A stretch of DNA of 8,265 nt, taken from the NCBI GenBank assembly GCA_937873105.1, contig CALMWD010000318.1:1-8265 (forward strand), read 5' to 3'. A program made the position numbers and the translations under genes. This stretch comes from an uncultured Rhodanobacteraceae bacterium. Lineage in GTDB: Bacteria; Pseudomonadota; Gammaproteobacteria; Xanthomonadales; Ahniellaceae. Below, piece by piece: positions 5,513 to 8,265 of this stretch (positions are counted from its first letter, which is position 1; each line of letters opens with the position of its first letter). The notes under the pieces were generated by a model. It ran no database searches. It was not told the origin of the DNA and worked only from the letters and a program-made list of their open reading frames with translations.

Positions 5513-5875
5513 ATGAACGAGAGCAACACGCCGGAGGGCGAAATCGGGACCGTTCGTCGGATTCCGTTGGCCGAGATTCCCGAAGGCGGCGCCCTCGGGG
5601 CACATCTGCCGTCCAGCACTGGCGGTTTCGACATCATCCTGGTGCGGGTCGGCGAACGCGTGCTCGGCTACCACAACGAATGCCCGCATGCCGGTCGCCG
5701 CCTCGACTGGGCGCCGGGCCGCTTCATCGTCGACAAGGGCCATCTGGTCTGCGCCGCGCACGGCGCCATGTTCAAGCTCGACAACCGCTTCTGCACCTCG
5801 GGTCCGTGCATGGGCAACGGCCTGGTGCCGGTGGCGCTGCAGGTCGAGGACGGTGCCGTGGTGCTCGCTCAGTAG
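5513..5875 (+). CDS. Stand-alone Rieske [2Fe-2S] protein
   Basis: The 120-residue soluble protein is of Rieske-ferredoxin size. Box 1 is CPHAGRRLDW with C57 and H59, and box 2 is CAAHGAMF with C80 and H83, so all four cluster ligands are present. FCTSGPCMGNGLVPV (93-107) is the usual following segment, with two more cysteines (C94, C99). No signal peptide or membrane anchor is seen, so it should act in the cytoplasm as an electron carrier or small Rieske subunit. Neither an oxygenase nor a reductase gene is adjacent, so the partner is unknown. ATG 5513 is preferred because AAAGGAG (5496-5502) lies ten bases before it; ATG 5489 would include that site in the coding region. The gene is divergent from the small membrane protein gene, and its last seven bases overlap the end of the convergent SLC13 gene. 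Confidence 0.92.
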   Translation: MNESNTPEGEIGTVRRIPLAEIPEGGALGAHLPSSTGGFDIILVRVGERVLGYHNECPHAGRRLDWAPGRFIVDKGHLVCAAHGAMFKLDNRFCTSGPCMGNGLVPVALQVEDGAVVLAQ

Positions 5876-7710
5876 ATCAGGTTGACCATCACCAGGGCGA
5901 CCACGGCGAAGATCGCGCTCAAGGGCAGCCCGGCGCGGATCAGGTCCTGCTGGCGGTAGCTGGCCGGGCTCGCGACCAGGGAGATCACCGGGTTCGACGC
6001 CGACACGAAGTTGTTCGACGCGGCCAGCGTGACCAGCAAGGCGAACGGCGCCGGATCGGTGTTGGCGGCGAGCGCGATGTTGATCGCCATCGGCACCATG
6101 ACCACGGTCGCGCCGACCTGCGACATGACCAGCGCGAACAGGCTGGTCAGCACCACCAGTGCCAGTTCGAGCGCCCAGATCGGGACGCCGCCGAGCGCAA
6201 TCAGGATTTCCTGCGCGATCCAGGCCGCGGCGCCGGTCGAGTCCATGGCCCAGCCGAGCGGGATCAGCGAGGCCATGATGAAGATCGTCTTCCAGTTGAT
6301 CGCGCGATAGGCCTCGTCCATGTTCAGCACGCCGGTCAACATCATGCCGACCGCGCCGGACAGCAGCGCCACCGGCAGCGGCAGGTCCGACAGCAGGGCC
6401 AGCGCCATCGACAGCGCGAAGAACGCCAGCGCGTGGTTGAGCCGGTGCGGCCGTTCCTCTTCCTTCGGATAATCGGTGACGACGACGAAGTCGTGGTCCT
6501 CCGCCGCATGCGCGAGATCGCGCCAGGCGCCGTGGAAGACCAGGGTGTCGCCCTGGCGCAGCAGGCGGCCGCGGATCTCGTCGCGCCAGATCTTGTCGCC
6601 GCGGTTCACCGCCAGCACCGAGACGCCGAAGCGCTTGCGCAGGCGCAGTTCGCCGACGCGCTGGCCGATGAAGCGCGAACTCGGCGGGATCACCGCTTCG
6701 GCGATGCCGGCGCGGGTGGGATTGAACATGGCGCCGAAGTTGCGCGTCTTCGGCAGCACGCGCAGGCCCTGCTGCTGCGCCCATTCGTGGATGCGTTCGC
6801 GCGGGCCGAGCACGCCCAGCACCGTGTTCGCCCAGAGCATCTGGTCGGCCGGCGGCGCCAGGCGCGCTTCTTCGCCGACCTTGATCGCGAGGATCAGCGG
6901 CGTGTCCGGCTGCGCCTCGACTTCCGCGATCGAGAGGCCGATCAGCGCGCTCTCGGCCGGCACCATCAGCTCGACCACTTCGCCTTCGATGCCGTAGGTG
7001 CTCTCGAAGTAGCTCGCGGTCGCGCCGGGCGTGACCACCTGGCGTTCGTCGTCGCGGCTCGGCGACAGTTTCGGCCAGAACCAGTGGAAATAGGCCATGC
7101 CCGACAGCAGCAGGGCGATGCCGATCGGCGCGATGCTGAACATCGAGAACGGCTCGATGGTGTCGGCGCCCGACGGCAGGTTGCGGTTCACCGACAGCAC
7201 CAGGTCGTTGAGCAGGATCTGCGGCGAATTGCCGACCATGGTCAGGGTGCCGCCGAGAATGATGCAGCAGGCCATCGGCAGCAGCAGCCGCGACAGCGGC
7301 AGGCCGGTACGCGCCGAGATGCGGGCCACCACGGGCAGGAACAGGGCGGTCACCGCCGGGTTCTGCATCACCGCCGAGATCATGCCGGTGATGCCGCACA
7401 ACACCAGCAGCAGGCGGCGTTCGTCGCCGTCCGACCAGCGCAGGATGTGCGACGCCGCCGTGTTCAGCACGCCGGTGCGGTCGAGGCCGGCGCCGAGGAT
7501 CATCGTCGCCATGATCGCGACCACGGCGTTGCCGGCGAAGCCGTCGAACAGCTGGTCGGTCGGCACGATGCCGGTGATGCCGAGCGCGACCAGCACCAGC
7601 AGCGCGACCACGTCGGCACGCACCCACTCCAGCGTGAACATGACCAGCGTGAACGCGGTCAGTCCGAGCACGAGCAGCATCTCGCTGGAAAGGGTCAGGC
7701 CGCTGAGCAT
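5869..7710 (-). CDS. SLC13/DASS-family permease with two RCK_C (TrkA-C) domains
   Basis: The 613-residue inner-membrane anion transporter has this order: N-terminal transmembrane half (about 10-208), two cytosolic RCK_C domains (about 238-310 and 328-410), C-terminal transmembrane half (about 425-612). The first half carries MQNPAVTALFLPVV (115-128) and GGTLTMVGNSPQILLND (153-169), and the second half has ASNNFVSASNPVISLV (564-579), the paired re-entrant loop motifs of this family. The second RCK_C ends with LRQGDTLVFHG. Substrates in the family include dicarboxylates, sulfate and other anions; none can be assigned here. RCK_C domains suggest ligand gating, but no RCK_N nucleotide-binding domain is present. 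ATG 7710 has AAGGA close before it (short spacing). The gene follows trmB on the same strand after 98 bases. Its stop lies inside the convergent Rieske gene. Confidence 0.93.
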   Translation of the reverse strand: MLSGLTLSSEMLLVLGLTAFTLVMFTLEWVRADVVALLVLVALGITGIVPTDQLFDGFAGNAVVAIMATMILGAGLDRTGVLNTAASHILRWSDGDERRLLLVLCGITGMISAVMQNPAVTALFLPVVARISARTGLPLSRLLLPMACCIILGGTLTMVGNSPQILLNDLVLSVNRNLPSGADTIEPFSMFSIAPIGIALLLSGMAYFHWFWPKLSPSRDDERQVVTPGATASYFESTYGIEGEVVELMVPAESALIGLSIAEVEAQPDTPLILAIKVGEEARLAPPADQMLWANTVLGVLGPRERIHEWAQQQGLRVLPKTRNFGAMFNPTRAGIAEAVIPPSSRFIGQRVGELRLRKRFGVSVLAVNRGDKIWRDEIRGRLLRQGDTLVFHGAWRDLAHAAEDHDFVVVTDYPKEEERPHRLNHALAFFALSMALALLSDLPLPVALLSGAVGMMLTGVLNMDEAYRAINWKTIFIMASLIPLGWAMDSTGAAAWIAQEILIALGGVPIWALELALVVLTSLFALVMSQVGATVVMVPMAINIALAANTDPAPFALLVTLAASNNFVSASNPVISLVASPASYRQQDLIRAGLPLSAIFAVVALVMVNLIY

Positions 7711-7741
7711 GGTCCTTGTGGGCGGCGGAACGAACGCCCCG

Positions 7742-7747
7742 AGTGTA
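7742..7747 (-). promoter_or_regulatory. Possible -10 box of the SLC13 permease gene
   Basis: On the minus strand the sequence reads GGGGCTACACTCGGGG, with TACACT a 4/6 match to a -10 box and a leader of about 25 bases to ATG 7710. No convincing -35 is seen upstream. The A+T island in an otherwise very GC-rich gap is the main support. Confidence 0.3.
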
Positions 7748-7760
7748 GCCCCGCATGCGC

Positions 7761-7789
7761 CCCGGCCGGAACCGCGGCATCGGGCCGGG
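7761..7789 (-). terminator. Hairpin after trmB, possible weak terminator
   Basis: CCCGGCC (7761-7767) and GGCCGGG (7783-7789) form a seven-base GC stem with a 15-base loop, about 20 bases after the trmB stop. It has no T-run on the trmB strand, so it is not a canonical intrinsic terminator; it could slow or protect the trmB transcript ahead of the SLC13 promoter region. Confidence 0.3.
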
Positions 7790-7808
7790 TCAGCGAAATG
7801 TCAGGCCC

Positions 7809-8265
7809 TCAGCGGCGCCGGTAGAGCAGGTCCCAGACGCCGTGGCCGAGGCGTTCGCCGCGCTTCTGGAAATGGGTCTCGATGCGCCAGGGCGGGCGCG
7901 GGGCGGCCCGGCGCGGGCCGAGCTCGTTCGCGAACGAGGGGCTGGCCTCGAGCACGTCGAACATGTGCTCGGCGTAGGGTTCCCAGTCGGTGGCGAGATG
8001 GAACAGGCCGTTGGGCACCAGGCGCGAAGCCACGAGTTCGACGAACTCGGGCTGCACGATGCGACGTTTGTGGTGGCGCTTCTTGTGCCACGGATCCGGG
8101 AAATACAAGCGCACTTCGGCCAGGCTGCCCGGCGCGATGTCGTGGCGCAGCACTTCGACCGCATCGTGCTTTGAGACGCGCAGGTTGGTGAGGCCCGCGG
8201 CATCGGCATCGCGCAGCAGGCGGCCGACCCCGGGTTCGTGCACTTCGATGCCGAGGTAGTTGCAC
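7809..8265 (-). CDS. trmB: tRNA (guanine-N7-)-methyltransferase TrmB, N-terminal part missing
   Basis: This is the C-terminal 151 residues of TrmB, which uses S-adenosylmethionine to make m7G at position 46 of tRNA in the cytoplasm. The reading frame continues off the right edge, so the start and the SAM-binding glycine motif are not visible; full-length TrmB is about 230-240 residues. Visible signatures are [16 protein letters not shown] at the edge, the diagnostic [17 protein letters not shown] (complement of about 8065-8115), and [15 protein letters not shown], containing the tRNA-binding T-D-W-E-x-Y. The end [12 protein letters not shown] is typical of xanthomonad TrmB. The GTG at 8243 encodes an internal valine, not a start. 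The SLC13 gene follows on the same strand. Confidence 0.96.
   Translation of the reverse strand, partial: CNYLGIEVHEPGVGRLLRDADAAGLTNLRVSKHDAVEVLRHDIAPGSLAEVRLYFPDPWHKKRHHKRRIVQPEFVELVASRLVPNGLFHLATDWEPYAEHMFDVLEASPSFANELGPRRAAPRPPWRIETHFQKRGERLGHGVWDLLYRRR

Noticed and set aside
5680..7824. Very long open frame on the plus strand opposite the SLC13 gene (over 700 codons).
   Set aside because: It is a shadow caused by high GC and third-position bias. Its translation is rich in R, Q, H and D with no domain or membrane logic, while the opposite strand gives a clean SLC13 permease.
8241..8243. GTG start for a 144-residue version of TrmB.
   Set aside because: Conserved TrmB sequence (NYLGIE) continues upstream in the same frame to the window edge, so the GTG is an internal valine codon.

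Overview
The window is GC-rich, fully coding bacterial DNA with no rRNA, tRNA, CRISPR array, insertion sequence or phage gene. The TrmB sequence at the right edge, the trmB/SLC13 neighbourhood and a type IV pilus (ChpA-like) Hpt domain suggest a gammaproteobacterium of the Xanthomonadales/Lysobacterales. That assignment is an inference from sequence feel, not from a search. Twelve genes are seen; the first and last are cut by the window edges. No gap without a gene exceeds about 150 bases.

Left part, plus strand: the 3' end of an ECF sigma factor with the long C-terminal extension of the ECF42 group (2-973). Next come a small secreted PepSY-type protein and a di-heme-type cytochrome b561 membrane protein that look co-transcribed (1039-1888), then a free-standing Hpt phosphotransfer protein (1946-2401).

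Centre, plus strand: a tight four-gene operon (2533-4133) coding for a YCII/DGPF protein, a VOC (glyoxalase-fold) protein, a second YCII/DGPF protein and a DUF1428 protein. All are small cytoplasmic proteins, of ferredoxin-like or glyoxalase-like fold by family. ECF42 sigma factors are known to be linked genetically to DGPF proteins and to recognise a TGTCGA -35 and a CGA/TC-type -10. The gap in front of the operon (2402-2532) holds TGTCGA, 17 bases, then CGAC. The best reading of the window is therefore a sigma factor whose target operon lies 1.5 kb downstream, with three unrelated-looking genes in between. No anti-sigma factor gene is seen in this window.

Right part: a YedA-like EamA exporter (minus), convergent with the DGPF operon; a small single-span membrane protein (minus) divergent from a stand-alone Rieske [2Fe-2S] protein (plus); an SLC13-family permease with two RCK_C domains (minus) whose 3' end overlaps the Rieske gene by 7 bases; and the 3' two-thirds of trmB (minus), running off the right edge. 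These look like ordinary chromosomal housekeeping and transport genes.
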